A stretch of DNA of 8,155 nt from the NCBI GenBank assembly GCA_026421135.1, contig JAPKCR010000071.1:1-8155 (forward strand), written 5' to 3'. The DNA is from Sulfitobacter sp. Lineage in GTDB: Bacteria; Pseudomonadota; Alphaproteobacteria; Rhodobacterales; Rhodobacteraceae. Every line of letters starts with the position of its first letter. Position 1 is the first letter of the stretch. The position numbers were made by a program, and so were the translations under genes. The notes under the pieces are model-generated. The model ran no database searches. It was not told the DNA's origin and worked only from the letters and a program-made list of their open reading frames with translations. Positions 6,144-8,155 of this stretch are shown here, one piece after another.

Positions 6144-7325
6144 ATGCCTGCAATCGATCTGCCGTTTACCTCTGTTGAATATGATCGGCGCTTAAGTTTG
6201 GTGCGCGATGAGATGTCCAAACGAGGGCTAGATGCGCTTTTTGTGACCGATCCTAGCAATCAGGCGTGGCTGACCGGATACGACGGATGGTCATTTTATG
6301 TGCACCAGGGCGTTATTGTCTTGCCTGATGCCGATCCAATTTGGTGGGGGCGGAATCAGGACACCAATGGCGCGCTAAGAACGGTCTGGATGGGGGCCGA
6401 CAACGTGCGCGGATATGCCGATGGTTTTGTCCAGTCGACAGAACGCCACCCGATGCAGGATCTCGCCAGGCATCTTGCGGGTGCTGGTGTCGAGGCTGGG
6501 CGCATCGGTGTTGAGATGGACAATTACTATTATTCCGCCAAGGCCCATGCATCGCTTTGCGAAAGCCTTCCAAAAGCGCAGGTGGTTGATGCCACGGCTT
6601 TGGTGAACTGGAAACGTACCGTCAAATCCGAACCTGAGCTGGCTTTCATGCGCAAGGCGGCGCTGATCTCGGAGAAAATTGTGGATGGTCTGTTGGAGCG
6701 GGTAGAGCCCGGCGTCCCCAAGAATGAAATTGTTGCCGAGATATACCGTGACGCAATCCGCGGCGTAGATGGGGCATGGGGCGACTATCCTGCAATTGTA
6801 CCTTTGCTTCCATCTGGTTCGGATGCTGCTGCCCCACATTTGACTTGGGATGGCAGGCCATTCGCAACTGGTGAAGCAACATTCTTTGAGATTTCAGGGT
6901 GCTATCGCCGCTATCATGCGCCGTTTTGCCGGACACTGTTCCTTGGCACGCCTCCTGATTTCCTAAAGAGGGCCGAGGCTGCACTGGTCGAGGGACTGGA
7001 GGCAGGTTTGGACAAGGCGCGCGCTGGCAACCGTGCTTGCGATGTTGCGAATGCGCTGGCGGCACCATTGGAAAAGGCCGGCATCGAACGCGGCGCGCGC
7101 TGTGGTTATCCCATCGGGATCAGCTATCCGCCTGACTGGGGCGAACGCACGATATCGCTGCGGTCCGAGGATGAAACCTTGCTTGAGCCGAACATGACCT
7201 TCCATTTCATGCCCGGTCTGTGGATGAAAGATTGGGGGATCGAGATCACAGAAAGTATCCGTATCCGCGAGGATGGCGCAGCAGAAACATTCTGCAATCG
7301 ACCTAGGAAGATGTTCGTTAAATGA
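6144..7325 (+). CDS. doeA: Ectoine hydrolase-like protein (DoeA/EutD type, M24 creatinase fold)
   Basis: This 393-residue cytoplasmic protein has the two-part creatinase/Xaa-Pro aminopeptidase layout: an N-terminal domain (about 1-160) and a C-terminal pita-bread domain. Stretches typical of DoeA/EutD are LTGYDGWSFYVHQ (43-55), WWGRNQDTNGALRTVWM (67-83), VQSTERHPM (96-104), RIGVEMDNYYY (120-130), FFEISGCYRRYH (247-258) and GYPIGISYPPDWGERT (321-336). DoeA opens the ectoine ring to N-acetyl-2,4-diaminobutyrate. The M24 metal ligands are largely lost: the first Asp is Glu249, the second is Pro260, the GHG-type His is Tyr322 and the EPG Glu is Met356; His232 remains. This fits non-metal family members such as creatinase and EutD. 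It is coupled to the next gene by an ATGA overlap and diverges from the transporter. The true substrate could be an ectoine relative; family call firm, substrate moderate. Confidence 0.75.
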   Translation: MPAIDLPFTSVEYDRRLSLVRDEMSKRGLDALFVTDPSNQAWLTGYDGWSFYVHQGVIVLPDADPIWWGRNQDTNGALRTVWMGADNVRGYADGFVQSTERHPMQDLARHLAGAGVEAGRIGVEMDNYYYSAKAHASLCESLPKAQVVDATALVNWKRTVKSEPELAFMRKAALISEKIVDGLLERVEPGVPKNEIVAEIYRDAIRGVDGAWGDYPAIVPLLPSGSDAAAPHLTWDGRPFATGEATFFEISGCYRRYHAPFCRTLFLGTPPDFLKRAEAALVEGLEAGLDKARAGNRACDVANALAAPLEKAGIERGARCGYPIGISYPPDWGERTISLRSEDETLLEPNMTFHFMPGLWMKDWGIEITESIRIREDGAAETFCNRPRKMFVK

Positions 7326-8155
7326 CCCTACAAGCCACCGTCGAACTGCTGGACCGGCTGATCGCCTATCCGACAGTCTCGACTGACAGCAATCTTGAGA
7401 TGATCATCGATTTGTCCGGCAGGCTGCAATCGCTTGGCGCACGCACCCATATTTTTGGCGATGATACCGGCAGCAAGGCGACCCTGTTCGGGTCGCTTGG
7501 GCCAGACGTGCCGGGGGGCGTATTGCTCTCGGGGCATTCCGATGTGGTGCCGGTGACCGATCAAGATTGGTCAAGCGATCCATTCCAGATGCGGCAGGCA
7601 GACGGGCTGCTTTACGGGCGCGGGACCTGCGACATGAAAGGTTTTATCGCTGCAAGTGTTGTGATGGCTGAACACTTTGCCGCGTTGCCGCTGAAACGGC
7701 CTGTGCATTTCGCCTTCACCTATGACGAGGAAACCGGTTGTTTGGGCGCGCAAGCGCTAATCCCCGAATTGACCCGTCTGGGCATCAAACCCGACATCGC
7801 CATTATCGGCGAACCGACCGAGATGCGCGTAATCGAAGGCCACAAAGGCTGCTGCGAATATACCACGCGTTTCGAGGGGCTTGAAGGGCATGGGTCGTCA
7901 CCTGATCTGGGTGTGAACGCTGCCGAATATGCGGTGCGCTATGTCTCGCGGCTTATGGCGCTGCGCGAGGATTTGCGGGCGCGGGTACCGATGGGAAGCC
8001 GGTTTGAGCCACCCTATACTACAATCAACATCGGGCGGATTCAGGGCGGTCATGCGCATAACGTGATTGTCGGAAAGGCCGAAGTTGATTGGGAATTCCG
8101 CCCCGTGCAAACGCATGATTTGCGCTTTGTCAAAGAAACGATGGAAACGTTTGTC
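7322..8155 (+). CDS. argE: ArgE-like M20 deacetylase (acetylornithine deacetylase family), 3' end outside window
   Basis: The frame starts at the ATG 7322-7324, overlapping the TGA of the upstream gene by 4 bases (ATGA), and stays open for 278 residues to the window edge; the family is usually about 380-400. M20 zinc-peptidase motifs appear in order: SGHSDVVPV (70-78; metal His72, catalytic-lobe Asp74), GRGTCDMKG (99-107; bridging Asp104), DEETGCLGA (135-143; general-base Glu136, metal Glu137) and IGEPTEMRVIEGHKG (162-176; metal Glu164). GSSPDLGVNA marks the ArgE-type dimerisation region. The last metal His lies beyond the window. The family hydrolyses N-acetyl amides of ornithine and related amino acids. 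Placement directly after a DoeA-like enzyme suggests it deacetylates N-acetyl-diaminobutyrate or a similar product. A role in arginine synthesis is less likely here, since many alphaproteobacteria use ArgJ for that step. Confidence 0.88.
   Translation, partial: MTLQATVELLDRLIAYPTVSTDSNLEMIIDLSGRLQSLGARTHIFGDDTGSKATLFGSLGPDVPGGVLLSGHSDVVPVTDQDWSSDPFQMRQADGLLYGRGTCDMKGFIAASVVMAEHFAALPLKRPVHFAFTYDEETGCLGAQALIPELTRLGIKPDIAIIGEPTEMRVIEGHKGCCEYTTRFEGLEGHGSSPDLGVNAAEYAVRYVSRLMALREDLRARVPMGSRFEPPYTTINIGRIQGGHAHNVIVGKAEVDWEFRPVQTHDLRFVKETMETFV

Noticed and set aside
6026..6259. Small minus-strand frame of 77 codons reaching into the divergent gap
   Set aside because: More than half overlaps the start of the DoeA-like gene, and it shows no motif or good ribosome-binding site. 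It is not needed to explain the region.
1..8155. CRISPR array, tRNA, rRNA, insertion sequence, prophage or defence genes
   Set aside because: No repeat-spacer pattern, cloverleaf, transposase or phage-type gene was seen. All long frames are explained by the transporter, hydrolase and transglycosylase genes.

Overview
The window looks like a chromosomal stretch of an alphaproteobacterium, most likely a marine Rhodobacteraceae (Roseobacter-group) member. This rests on moderate GC content, the style of the PotD-like and ectoine-hydrolase-like proteins, and gene-dense, short-spaced operons. The assignment is by protein character only; no rRNA or other marker is present.

Layout from left to right. 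(a) 1-506, plus strand: the C-terminal part of a lytic murein transglycosylase with a peptidoglycan-binding domain, cut by the window edge. (b) 507-579: a short convergent intergenic gap holding a strong hairpin terminator. (c) 580-5890, minus strand: a four-gene ABC importer of the polyamine/PotABCD class, transcribed in the order ATPase, periplasmic binding protein, permease 1, permease 2. Gap hairpins lie on both sides of the binding-protein gene. Both permeases are much longer than the classical PotB and PotC: permease 1 has a loop of about 270 residues after its first membrane segment, and permease 2 has about 120 extra hydrophobic residues at its N-terminus. (d) 5891-6143: a divergent control region with inverted repeats. 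(e) 6144-8155, plus strand: an ectoine hydrolase (DoeA/EutD)-like protein of the M24 creatinase fold, translationally coupled by an ATGA overlap to an ArgE-like M20 deacetylase that runs off the right edge.

Reading of the whole: the importer and the two hydrolases share one divergent control region and look like one uptake-and-breakdown unit. In the known ectoine pathway DoeA opens the ring to N-acetyl-diaminobutyrate and an unrelated AstE-type enzyme (DoeB/EutE) removes the acetyl group. Here an ArgE-type M20 enzyme sits in that second position, and a PotD-class ABC importer sits where TRAP (UehABC) or EhuABCD importers are usual. The most interesting hypothesis is therefore a variant catabolic cassette for ectoine or a related cyclic or N-acylated diamino compound. 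The substrate is inferred, not shown. No tRNA, rRNA, CRISPR array, insertion sequence or phage gene was seen, and no gap exceeds 300 bases.
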